A DNA stretch of 37,651 bases, taken from the NCBI RefSeq assembly GCF_014596465.1, contig NZ_MECK01000619.1, positions 1 through 37,651 of the forward strand, read 5' to 3'. The position numbers and the translations under genes were made by a program. Shown here one piece after another: positions 24,637-33,398 of the stretch. Within the stretch, counting starts at the first letter, position 1; each line of letters starts with the position of its first letter. This DNA comes from Streptomyces sp. CBMA123. Its GTDB lineage: Bacteria > Actinomycetota > Actinomycetes > Streptomycetales > Streptomycetaceae. The notes under the pieces are model-generated. The model was not told the DNA's origin. It made no database searches and saw only the letters and a list, made by a program, of their open reading frames with translations.

Positions 24637-25541
24637 CCCGAGGCGGCCGCCTCGGCGAGGGAGTCCAGCACCGGGCGGATCAGCGGATGCCCGTCGGCGC
24701 CGGCCCGGACGGCGGCGAAGACCCGGCGGGTGGCGAGCTCGCTGTCGACCGGACGGACCGCCACCCGGGCCAGGTCCACCCCGCGCAGCGCCGACCGCGG
24801 CACCAGCGCGACGCCCGCGCCGGCCGAGGCCAGCGCCACGACGGCCCTGAAGTCGTCCGAGGAGTGCAGCAGGCGCGGCTGGAAGCCCGCGTGCTCGCAG
24901 GCCAGCAGGACCACGTCGTGGCAGGGGTTGCCCGGGTAGGGACCGATCCAGAGCTCGTCCGCCAGCGCGGCCACCGCGAGCGGCCCGGACTCGGCGGCCA
25001 GCGAATGGGCGAGCGGCAGCACCGCCTCGAACGGCTCGGCGTACAGCGGGACCCTGGTCAGCCGGGCGTCGTCGCCCTGCGGGGCGCCCCGGTACTCGAC
25101 GGCCACCGCGAGGTCGGCCCGGCCGTCCAGCACCATCGGCAGGCTGGCGTCGCCCTCGGCGTCCAGCACCTTGAGCCGCACCCCTGGCGCGCGCAGGGCG
25201 AGCAGGCCGATCGCCGGGGCGAGCACGTGCGAGATGCCGGTGGCGAAGGAGGCCACGGTGACCTCGCCCGCGACGCCCGCGCTGTAGGCGGCGAGGTCGG
25301 CCTCGGCGCGCTCCAGCTGGGCGAGCACCGCGTCGGCGTGGCCGAGCAGGATCTCCCCGGCGGCGGTCAGCCGCACGCCCCGGCCCTCCCGGGCCAGCAG
25401 GTGGTGGCCGGTCTCCTGCTCCAGGGCGGCCAGCTGCTGGGAGACCGCGGAGGGGGTCAGGTAGAGGGCGGCCGCCGCGGCGGTCACGGTGCGGTGGTCC
25501 GCCACGGCCCGGAGGGTCCGCAGCCGTCGTGCGTCGATCAC
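24630..25541 (-). CDS. LysR-family transcriptional regulator
   Basis: A 303-aa LysR protein. The N-terminal HTH is IDARRLRTLRAVADHRTVTAAAAALYLTPSAVSQQLAALEQETGHHLLAREGRGVRLTAAG. The periplasmic-binding-like effector domain follows from about residue 90, VAGEVTVASFATGISHVLAPAIGLL. The GTG start at 25541 matches the family start (VIDARRL). A CAGAAT box lies only 6 nt upstream, so this gene may also be leaderless. It is divergent from the secreted beta-propeller gene with a 188-bp spacer; LysR proteins often regulate the divergent gene, so that gene is a possible target. Confidence 0.92.
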   Translation of the reverse strand: MIDARRLRTLRAVADHRTVTAAAAALYLTPSAVSQQLAALEQETGHHLLAREGRGVRLTAAGEILLGHADAVLAQLERAEADLAAYSAGVAGEVTVASFATGISHVLAPAIGLLALRAPGVRLKVLDAEGDASLPMVLDGRADLAVAVEYRGAPQGDDARLTRVPLYAEPFEAVLPLAHSLAAESGPLAVAALADELWIGPYPGNPCHDVVLLACEHAGFQPRLLHSSDDFRAVVALASAGAGVALVPRSALRGVDLARVAVRPVDSELATRRVFAAVRAGADGHPLIRPVLDSLAEAAASGA

Positions 25542-25729
25542 AGGCCCATTCTGCCAGCGTCGCGGTGCGGCCCGTCGGGGGCGGTTTCGGGGCAGTACCA
25601 CCGGTGGCGTATTTCGGGACGAGATCGCCGGGCGCCGTTGACCGTCCCGCTCGGTCGGCGCTTGGCTCGTGGCCGAGCCGGGCCGCGGGGATCCGCGGGC
25701 CCGGCACCGTCATCAGGGGAGGATGATCC

Positions 25730-27106
25730 ATGACCACCGCCCGTTCCCGCCGCCGGCCGGCCCGTACCGCCGTTGTGCTGCTGGCCGCCGTCGCGGCCGG
25801 CGCCGTGATGCCGGCCGCCGAGGCCCGGCCGCCCAAGGGCGACACCGCCCGGGTCAGCGAGGGCAGCAAGGGCGAGCAGCTCGACGGCCACTCGTACGCG
25901 CTCGGGCTGAGCGCCGACGGCCGGGCCGCGCTGTTCTCCTCGACCGCGACCGACCTGCTGCCGGACGGCGCTCCGAACGGCAGCGACGTCTACGTCCGGG
26001 ACCTGCGCAACGGGCACGTCGAGCGGGCGAGCGTCGCCGCTGACGGCGCCCGGCTGAACGCCGCCACCACGGACGCCTCGATCAGCGGCGACGGCCGCTA
26101 CGTCGCGTTCAGCACCGCCGCCACCAACGTGCTGCCCGGCCAGGCGAAGCACCGGAGCGACGTCTACGTCCGCGACCGCTGGACCGGCCGCACCGAACTG
26201 GTCTCCACCGGCAGCCTCACCACGACCGACGACGAGACCGTCCGCGGCGCCGTCAACCCGTCCCTGAGCCGGGACGGCCGCTACGTCGCCTTCGCCTCCG
26301 ACCGCACCGACCTGGCCCCCGGCGGGCACCCCGGCAAGCAGAACGTCTTCGTCACCGACCGCTGGACCCACACCACCAAGCTGGTCACCACCGGCGTCGA
26401 CGGCGAGCCGGCCGACAACAACTCCTTCCGCCCGACCATCAGCGCGGACGGCGCCACCGTCGGCTTCCTCTCCCGGGCGGGCAACCTCGTCCCGGCCGCC
26501 CCTTCCGCACCCTCCACGACACCGGAGGCCGCGGCCGCTCTGGCCGGGCCCCGGTTCTACCCCTACTTCGTCTGGAAGGCCGACTCCGGAAAGATCACCG
26601 GCGCCAGTCTGGACGCCACCGGCGCGCTGACCGGCAGCGGCAACGACGCCCGGATCAGCCCCGACGGCCTCTTCGCCCTCTACGGCCTGCCGGTCTACGG
26701 CGCGGGCCGGCCCGGCACCCACGGCATCCGGATGGACCTCTACGTCCGTGAGCTGGCCACCGGCCGGACCACCCTGGTCAACACCGCCCTGCCCGGCACC
26801 ACGACCACCGAGGGCGCCTACGACCCGGCCATGACCGACGACGGCCAATGGGTCTACTTCGACTCCAGCGCCGACGACCTGGTGCCCGGCGACACCAACG
26901 GGCAGAACGACGTGTTCCGCCGGGACCTCCGGACCGGCCGGATCGAGCGGGTGACCGCCACCCGGGACGGCGGGCAGAGCACCGGCGGCTCCGACAGCCC
27001 GTACGTCGACGCCACCGGGGACACCGTCGTCTTCACGGCCGAGGACGCCAATCTCGTCCCGGGCGACACCAACAGCTTCCTGGACGTGTTCCTGCGCCGG
27101 CTCTGA
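25730..27106 (+). CDS. Secreted PD40/TolB-like beta-propeller protein
   Basis: A 458-aa secreted protein. The N-terminus is an Arg-rich n-region, then AVVLLAAVAAGAVMPAAEA with an A-x-A cleavage site. The mature part has at least five repeats of the PD40 type: LSADGRAALFSSTATDLLP, ISGDGRYVAFSTAATNVLP, LSRDGRYVAFASDRTDLAP, ISADGATVGFLSRAGNLVP and MTDDGQWVYFDSSADDLVP. Each is followed by a D-V-Y-V-R-D type strand. It lacks any catalytic domain I can recognise and probably acts as an extracellular binding propeller. GGGGAGG lies 7 nt before the ATG. It converges on the hydrolase gene. Confidence 0.88.
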   Translation: MTTARSRRRPARTAVVLLAAVAAGAVMPAAEARPPKGDTARVSEGSKGEQLDGHSYALGLSADGRAALFSSTATDLLPDGAPNGSDVYVRDLRNGHVERASVAADGARLNAATTDASISGDGRYVAFSTAATNVLPGQAKHRSDVYVRDRWTGRTELVSTGSLTTTDDETVRGAVNPSLSRDGRYVAFASDRTDLAPGGHPGKQNVFVTDRWTHTTKLVTTGVDGEPADNNSFRPTISADGATVGFLSRAGNLVPAAPSAPSTTPEAAAALAGPRFYPYFVWKADSGKITGASLDATGALTGSGNDARISPDGLFALYGLPVYGAGRPGTHGIRMDLYVRELATGRTTLVNTALPGTTTTEGAYDPAMTDDGQWVYFDSSADDLVPGDTNGQNDVFRRDLRTGRIERVTATRDGGQSTGGSDSPYVDATGDTVVFTAEDANLVPGDTNSFLDVFLRRL

Positions 27107-27110
27107 CCGA

Positions 27111-27175
27111 CCCCGGGCCACTTACAACAGTTGACGTAGTTTCCGACCGAATCCATCTCAGCTGTTGACCCGGGG
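27111..27175. terminator. Interrupted inverted repeat between convergent genes
   Basis: CCCCGGG (27111-27117) and CAACAG (27125-27130) can pair with CCCGGGG (27169-27175) and CTGTTG (27162-27167). This gives a two-part stem with an asymmetric internal loop and a 31-nt apical loop. It starts 4 nt after the propeller gene stop and probably ends that transcript. Confidence 0.55.
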
Positions 27176-27185
27176 CTCGCTCCGT

Positions 27186-27224
27186 CCCCTCCTCCCCGCG
27201 CGCCCGCCGACCGGGGAGGAGGGG
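27186..27224 (-). terminator. Perfect 13-bp stem-loop after the hydrolase gene
   Basis: CCCCTCCTCCCCG (27186-27198) and its exact reverse complement (27212-27224) flank a 13-nt loop, 8 nt beyond the stop of the minus-strand hydrolase gene. Confidence 0.8.
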
Positions 27225-27231
27225 CGGGACC

Positions 27232-28836
27232 TCAGCGCACCGGCAGCGAGACCTCCGCCGGCCCGAAGGTCACCGTGCTGCCCTTCGGCGTCTCGCCGCC
27301 GTAGAGGTCGTCGTGGGTGCCGAGCACCAGCGCCAGCCGGTGGCCGGCCGGGAGGTCGTACGCGGTGGGAAACAGCGTGACGTCCAGCGGGAAGGGCTGC
27401 CCGGCCGGCCGGCCGCTCCAGCTCTGCGGGGCGTGGGCGATCAGCCGGCCGACGCCGAGCGCGTCCACGTCGTAGAGGTACGCGACGGCGGTGCCCTGCG
27501 GCGCGGAGCTGGTCACGGTGGTCCGCACCCGGGCGGCCCCGCGCACGGAGAGGCCCTGCCGGTAGGGCTCCGACTGCCGGACGGCGGCGGCGCCCCGGTC
27601 CAGCAGGGGCACCAGGACGGTCGGCGGCTGGTGCAGCCACTGGTCGACCAGGCCGGAGAGCAGCACGACACCGCCGCTCGCGCCGGAGGGCTGGTCGCCG
27701 CGGACGGTGGCGGTGTCGCCGAAGCTCAGCCGCTCCGTACGGGAGTTGACGGAGCGCCAGTCCGGATACGCCTCGTGGGCGCCGCCCGGGCGGACCTCCA
27801 GGTCCACGCCCGGCGGCCGGTCGTCCGCGCCGGGCGAGCCCTTGAGGTAACGGTCCAGCCAGCCGCGGGCGTTGTCCCAGGTGGCGTTGGAGAAGCCGAG
27901 CAGGCCGGTGAACTCCTGGCTGGCGTGGTCGCCCGGCCGCAGTTCGAGGCGCTTGGGGACGGTCAGCCGCTGGTAGAAGTCGGTCATCTGGCCGGGGTTG
28001 AAGAAGCTGTCGCTCCAGCCGTTGGCGAGGTAGACCGCGGCGCCGTTGGCGTTGATCCGGTCCAGGTAGGTGGCCGGCGAGCGGAGGTTCGCCCACTTCA
28101 CCACCTCGGGCAGGTCGTGGTCGGCGAACAGGTCGTCCAGCGCGGTCGCGAACTCCGGGCTCTTGCGGCCGGTCAGGCCCTCGATGGTGGCCAGCCGGGT
28201 GGCGGCGGAGGTGTGCCGGGTCTGGCCGCTGTACAGCGCGTCGGTGAGGTCGGCCCAGCCGCTCAGCGAGGCGACGGCCTTGATCCGCGGGTCGAACGCG
28301 GCACCGAGGAGGGTGAGGCCGCCGCCGAGCGACAGTCCGATCATGCCGACCCGGTCCGGGTCCGCCGGGGTGTGGGCGAGCGCCCAGTCGATCACCGTCG
28401 AGATGTCGGCGACGTCCTTGGGCCCGGCGACGTCCACCTCCCCGCCCGAACCCCAGAAGCCGCGGACGGTGTAGGTGACGACGACGTACCCGGCGGTGGC
28501 GAACCTGTGGCCCTGGGCGACGTACTCCAGGTCGTTCTGCCCCCAGCTGGCCGGCTGCACCACCACCGGGTAGCGCCCCTGGGCGTCCGCCCCCGGCGTC
28601 CCGGCGGGCGGGGTGAACACGTCGGCCTTGAGGACGACCCCGTCCCGGGCGGTGATGTCCGCCAGCCGGAAGCCGCCGAACGCCGAGGCGGCGGCCGCCG
28701 CCGAGGCCGACGCGCCGGCGGGCGCGGGTGCGGCGACGGCGGGCTGCGCCGCGACCCCCGCCCCGAGCCCGAGCGCCAGGGCGAGGACGGCGCTCGCCGT
28801 CCGGTGTCCGCCAGTCCGATGGGGTCGTGCCAGCAC
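27232..28836 (-). CDS. Secreted CocE/NonD (S15-like X-Pro dipeptidyl-peptidase) alpha/beta hydrolase
   Basis: A 534-aa secreted hydrolase. The N-terminal signal peptide (TASAVLALALGLGAGVAAQPAVAA) is followed by an Ala-rich stretch. The alpha/beta-hydrolase core has nucleophile Ser169 in IGLSLGGG, Asp276 in LANGWSDSFF and His304 in PGDHAS, plus YTVRGFWGSGG near the oxyanion hole. A C-terminal jelly-roll-like domain ends GHRLALVLGTHDDLYGGETPKGSTVTF, as in X-Pro dipeptidyl peptidases and CocE esterases. The substrate could be an X-Pro peptide or an ester. GAGGGAGC lies 5 nt before the GTG start. A role in lanthipeptide leader removal is conceivable but unsupported. Confidence 0.88.
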   Translation of the reverse strand: MLARPHRTGGHRTASAVLALALGLGAGVAAQPAVAAPAPAGASASAAAAASAFGGFRLADITARDGVVLKADVFTPPAGTPGADAQGRYPVVVQPASWGQNDLEYVAQGHRFATAGYVVVTYTVRGFWGSGGEVDVAGPKDVADISTVIDWALAHTPADPDRVGMIGLSLGGGLTLLGAAFDPRIKAVASLSGWADLTDALYSGQTRHTSAATRLATIEGLTGRKSPEFATALDDLFADHDLPEVVKWANLRSPATYLDRINANGAAVYLANGWSDSFFNPGQMTDFYQRLTVPKRLELRPGDHASQEFTGLLGFSNATWDNARGWLDRYLKGSPGADDRPPGVDLEVRPGGAHEAYPDWRSVNSRTERLSFGDTATVRGDQPSGASGGVVLLSGLVDQWLHQPPTVLVPLLDRGAAAVRQSEPYRQGLSVRGAARVRTTVTSSAPQGTAVAYLYDVDALGVGRLIAHAPQSWSGRPAGQPFPLDVTLFPTAYDLPAGHRLALVLGTHDDLYGGETPKGSTVTFGPAEVSLPVR

Positions 28837-28873
28837 GCTCTGCTCCCTCAGTCCACCCGATGTGATCTTGGTG

Positions 28874-28879
28874 AGCCTA
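28874..28879 (-). promoter_or_regulatory. -10 box TAGGCT for the hydrolase gene
   Basis: TAGGCT on the minus strand lies about 37 nt before the GTG at 28836 and after the kbl terminator array. No convincing -35 box. Confidence 0.4.
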
Positions 28880-28995
28880 GCGAGCTGACGATGTCTCAGA
28901 GGAGGCGATGATCAGCCAAATTACTGGCCGGTAACGTACCGGGCCACCCCCGCCACACGGCACCCCGGAGTCCCCTGGAGACCCGGAAACCGCGA

Positions 28996-29037
28996 ACGGG
29001 GGTGGGACACCGGTACGGGCCGGCGTCCCACCCCCGT
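28996..29037 (-). terminator. Hairpin 3 of the kbl downstream array
   Basis: Exact 13-bp arms, ACGGGGGTGGGAC (28996-29008) and its reverse complement (29025-29037), flank a 16-nt loop. Confidence 0.8.
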
Positions 29038-29068
29038 AGCGGGAGGGTGGGGCAGTTGGTCTTGGTGA

Positions 29069-29108
29069 CCGTGCGGCGGGGGCGAATCGATTCGCCCCCG
29101 CCGCACGG
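29069..29108 (-). terminator. Perfect 40-bp palindrome, hairpin 2 of the kbl downstream array
   Basis: The 40 bases 29069-29108 equal their own reverse complement with no mismatch; the centre is GAATCGATTC. As RNA it forms a stem of 16-18 bp. It lies about 90 bp beyond the kbl stop and is a very strong candidate terminator. As DNA it could extrude as a cruciform. Confidence 0.88.
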
Positions 29109-29117
29109 ACGTTGTGA

Positions 29118-29159
29118 GCCCGCGAGCTGGTCCGGTTCCGAGCGGACCGGCCCGCGGGC
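29118..29159 (-). terminator. Hairpin 1 of the kbl downstream array
   Basis: The outer arms GCCCGCG (29118-29124) and CGCGGGC (29153-29159) enclose inner arms GGTCCG (29129-29134) and CGGACC (29143-29148), with symmetrical 4-nt internal loops. It is the first hairpin met after the kbl stop at 29200. Confidence 0.7.
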
Positions 29160-29199
29160 AGCCTGTGCGGGCCCTGCCCGGGCCCGGCCTGCGGGGCGG

Positions 29200-30393
<1,194 letters not shown>

Positions 30394-30438
30394 GGGCAGA
30401 CTCCTAGTCGTAGCGGCGGATCGTCGGACCGGCGTGGC

Positions 30439-31467
30439 TCAGGCGGTCCAGTCGAGGATGATCTTGCCGCAGTTGCCGCTCGCGGCGTCGTCGAAGGCGG
30501 CCTCGAACTCGGAGGCGGCGTAGCGGCCGGTGATCACCGGGCTGAGGTCCAGGCCGCCCTCCAGCAGCACGGACATCGCGTACCAGGTCTCGAACATCTC
30601 GCGGCCGTAGATGCCCTTGATGGTGATCATCGAGGTGACGATCGAGGCCCAGTCCACCGGGAAGTCCTCGGCCGGCAGGCCCAGCATGGCGATCTTGCCG
30701 CCGTGGGTCATGTTGGCGATCATCGACTGCATCGCCTCGGGACGGCCGGACATCTCCAGGCCGACGTCGAAGCCCTCGCGCAGGCCCAGCTTCTGCTGGC
30801 CCTCCTCGATGGTCTGCTCGGCGACGTTGAGCGCCAGCGTCACGCCGACCCGGCGGGCCAGGTCGAGGCGGTACGGGGAGACGTCGGTGATCATCACGCT
30901 GCGGGCGCCGGCGTGCTTGGCGACGGCGGCGGCCATGATGCCGATCGGGCCGGCGCCGGTGACCAGCACGTCCTCGCCGACCAGCGGGAAGGACAGCGCG
31001 GTGTGCACGGCGTTGCCGAAGGGGTCGAAGATCGCGGCCACGTCGAGGTCGACCGGGACCCGGTGCACCCAGACGTTGGAGGCGGGCAGGGCCACGTACT
31101 CGGCGAAGGCGCCGTCGCGGTTGACGCCCAGGCCGATGGTGTTGCGGCACAGGTGGCGGCGCCCGGCCAGGCAGTTGCGGCACTTGCCGCAGACCAGGTG
31201 GCCCTCGCCGCTGACCAGGTCGCCGATCGCGATGTCCGCGACGCCGGCGCCGAGCTCGGCGACCTCGCCGACGAACTCGTGACCGAGCACCAGCGGGGTC
31301 TTGATGGTCTGCTGCGCCCAGCCGTCCCACTTGCGGATGTGCAGGTCGGTGCCGCAGATGCCGGTGCGCAGCACCTTGATCAGCACCTCGCCGGGGCCGA
31401 TCTCGGGCTTCGGGACGTCGATCATCCAGAGGCCGGGCTCGGCGTTCTGCTTGACGAGTGCCTTCAC
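30439..31467 (-). CDS. tdh: L-threonine 3-dehydrogenase (zinc, MDR family)
   Basis: A 342-aa zinc-dependent NAD dehydrogenase that oxidises L-threonine to 2-amino-3-ketobutyrate. Catalytic zinc ligands Cys38 (TGICGTDLHI), His63 and Glu64 (LGHEFVGEV) and the structural-zinc block CGKCRNCLAGRRHLC are intact. VTGAGPIGIMAAAVAKHAGA is the NAD-binding loop, and GMAS/FGNAVHTAL-type Tdh signatures are present in FDPFGNAVHTALSF. The GTG start at 31467 has AGGAG 9 nt upstream. It is followed by kbl, so the two genes convert threonine to glycine and acetyl-CoA. Confidence 0.96.
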   Translation of the reverse strand: MKALVKQNAEPGLWMIDVPKPEIGPGEVLIKVLRTGICGTDLHIRKWDGWAQQTIKTPLVLGHEFVGEVAELGAGVADIAIGDLVSGEGHLVCGKCRNCLAGRRHLCRNTIGLGVNRDGAFAEYVALPASNVWVHRVPVDLDVAAIFDPFGNAVHTALSFPLVGEDVLVTGAGPIGIMAAAVAKHAGARSVMITDVSPYRLDLARRVGVTLALNVAEQTIEEGQQKLGLREGFDVGLEMSGRPEAMQSMIANMTHGGKIAMLGLPAEDFPVDWASIVTSMITIKGIYGREMFETWYAMSVLLEGGLDLSPVITGRYAASEFEAAFDDAASGNCGKIILDWTA

Positions 31468-31562
31468 GGGCGACGGCTCCTGACGTGCTGATCGGGGGCG
31501 GCCTTCGGGTGCGGGCAGGCCGAGGGGGCGCGGTTCGGCCGCTCCTGACGGGCACGCTCCGG

Positions 31563-31580
31563 CAGGCAGAAATCTGCCTG
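31563..31580 (-). promoter_or_regulatory. 18-bp inverted repeat in the tdh leader
   Basis: CAGGCAGA-AA-TCTGCCTG has perfect 8-bp arms and a 2-bp centre. It lies about 96 bp before the tdh start. A weak promoter (AAGAAT at 31613-31608, TTTAGC 18 nt upstream of it) would put it about 20 nt into the transcript, where it could act as a repressor road-block site or an RNA hairpin. The regulator is unknown. Confidence 0.5.
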
Positions 31581-31613
31581 GTGGGAGGGGGTGCGGTCCA
31601 TCGAGGAATTCTT

Positions 31614-31967
31614 AAGGGCGACCACAGCTGGGCTAAACGATCGTGCCCGAGCTGGGCCCGGGGGCGGCTGCGGCATGCCGGTGCTCACCCGTCCGGCCGA
31701 GCGCGGGCCGTCGGCCGCGACACCAACCGGCCGTGCCGTCCGGGTACTTGACACCGCGCCGCCAGCGGGAACGGGCCACTCGGGTGGGGCTTGGGCCCGT
31801 TCGGGCCAGCCCGGCCGCCACCGGCGCGCGGGTGTTCGAGGGCGGTGCTTACGGTGGCCGGGTTCCCCCGCGGCCCCGTGGAGCAGGCACTCCGGGGCCG
31901 TCCGCCCCGGTTCCGGGGCCCCCGCCCGAGTTCCGGGGCCCTTCGCCCCAGAGAGGCGCCTCGACAC
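31614..31967. other. Divergent intergenic region between tdh and the serine hydrolase gene
   Basis: About 350 bp. It holds a possible plus-strand -10 box TACGGT at 31850-31855 for the serine hydrolase gene and an approximate direct repeat GTTCCGGGGCCC before its start (31910 and 31930). TTGACA at 31748 has no matching -10 box at the right distance. No gene is seen. Confidence 0.45.
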
Positions 31968-33347
31968 ATGACCAAGACCCGACGGCCGCGCCCGGCCGCC
32001 TCCCGCACCGCCGGACGCGCGACCGCCGCCGCCCTGGCCCTGACCGGCCTGCTCGCGGTCTCCGCCTGCTCCGGCGGGTCCTCCTCCTCCCAGCCGGCCG
32101 GCGGCGCGGCGGTCACCGCCGAACCGGCCGCGCTCAGCCCGTCCGCGACCCTGTCCGGCGGCGCCTCCGGCGTGACCTCGGCCTCGGCGAGCGTCGTCCC
32201 GCTCACCCCGGACGTGCAGAGCCGGCTGGACGTCGCGATCAAGCAGGTGATGAGCCAGGCCTCCATCCCCGGGGTGATCGTCGGCTACACCACCCCCGAC
32301 GGCAGCTACCAGCGCACCTTCGGCGTCGCCGACAAGAACGCCGGGACGCCGATGTCTCCCGACATGTACATGCGGATCGGCAGCGTCACCAAGACCTTCA
32401 CGACCACCGGCATCCTGCAACTGGTCGAACAGGGCAAGGTGGGCCTGGACGACCCGATCTCCAAGTACATCCCGAACGTGCCCGGCGGCGACGGGATCAC
32501 CATCCGCGAACTCGGCGACATGCGCAGCGGCCTGTACAACTACACCCTCGACCCGGACTTCCAGCAGGCGTTCTTCAGCAACCCGGACCGCGTCTTCACC
32601 CCGGACCAGCTGCTCGCGTACTCGTTCAAGCACCCGGCGAACTTCGCGCCGGACGCCAAGTTCGAGTACTCCAACACCAATCTGATCCTGCTCGGCCAGG
32701 TCGTCGAGAAGGTCGGCGGGCAGCCGCTCCCCGACTTCCTGAACCAGCAGGTCTTCACCCCGGCCGGGCTCACCAAGACCACCCTGCCGACCGACGCCAC
32801 CTTCCCCGACCCGCACGCCCACGGCTACACCAACCAGACGGCCACCGGCGCGGTCGAGGACGCCACCGACTGGAACCCGTCCTGGGGCTGGGCGGCCGGC
32901 GCCGCCATCTCCACCCTCTCCGACCTCCAGACCTGGTCGAAGGTCCTGGCCACCGGCGCGCCACTGCTCAGCCCCGCCACCCAGGCGGAACGGCTGAAGA
33001 CCAAGAGCGTCGGCAGCCCCGACCTCGGCTACGGCTTCGGGGTCTTCACCACCCACGGCTGGGTCGGCCACAACGGCTCGCTGCCCGGGTACGAGAGCGT
33101 GGTGATCTACCTGCCGGACGCCCAGGCCAGCCTGGTCATCCTGCTCAACACCGACATCACGTACCAGGGTTCGGAGCCGTCGACGCTCCTGGCCCGGGCG
33201 ATCACCCAGATCGTCTCGCCGAACAACGTCTACACCCTGCCCACCCCGCCCGGATCGGCCTCGCCGTCGGCCCCGGGCTCGGCGTCGGCCTCGGCTTCCG
33301 GCTCGCCGGCCACGCCCAGCGGCACCCCCTCGCTGCACATCTCCTGA
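31968..33347 (+). CDS. Lipoprotein serine hydrolase (class C beta-lactamase/DD-peptidase family)
   Basis: A 459-aa exported protein. A signal peptide ends in the lipobox VSAC with Cys34, so it should be a lipoprotein on the outer face of the membrane. The penicillin-binding fold has the three catalytic motifs: Ser139-V-T-Lys142 (MRIGSVTKTF), Tyr234-S-Asn (FEYSNTNLILLG) and His368-N-Gly (GWVGHNGSLPGYES). Members are D-Ala-D-Ala carboxypeptidases, beta-lactamases or esterases; with this architecture a D,D-carboxypeptidase or esterase is most likely. The C-terminal tail is a low-complexity Ser/Ala/Pro run. The start at 31968 is set by the signal peptide; GAGAGG lies 11 nt upstream, rather far. 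Confidence 0.92.
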   Translation: MTKTRRPRPAASRTAGRATAAALALTGLLAVSACSGGSSSSQPAGGAAVTAEPAALSPSATLSGGASGVTSASASVVPLTPDVQSRLDVAIKQVMSQASIPGVIVGYTTPDGSYQRTFGVADKNAGTPMSPDMYMRIGSVTKTFTTTGILQLVEQGKVGLDDPISKYIPNVPGGDGITIRELGDMRSGLYNYTLDPDFQQAFFSNPDRVFTPDQLLAYSFKHPANFAPDAKFEYSNTNLILLGQVVEKVGGQPLPDFLNQQVFTPAGLTKTTLPTDATFPDPHAHGYTNQTATGAVEDATDWNPSWGWAAGAAISTLSDLQTWSKVLATGAPLLSPATQAERLKTKSVGSPDLGYGFGVFTTHGWVGHNGSLPGYESVVIYLPDAQASLVILLNTDITYQGSEPSTLLARAITQIVSPNNVYTLPTPPGSASPSAPGSASASASGSPATPSGTPSLHIS

Positions 33348-33354
33348 ACCACCC

Positions 33355-33390
33355 CGAAGGCCCGGCCCGGAGCACCGGGCCGGGCCTTCG
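33355..33390. terminator. Bidirectional terminator between the serine hydrolase and ligase genes
   Basis: A perfect 16-bp stem pairs CGAAGGCCCGGCCCGG (33355-33370) with 33375-33390, with the 4-nt loop AGCA. It sits between two convergent stops (33347 and 33399) and can serve both strands. Confidence 0.92.
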
Positions 33391-33398
33391 ACGTACGG

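Noticed and set aside
31748..31753. TTGACA as the -35 box of the serine hydrolase gene
   Set aside because: No TANNNT lies 16-19 nt downstream; the sequence there is only G and C.
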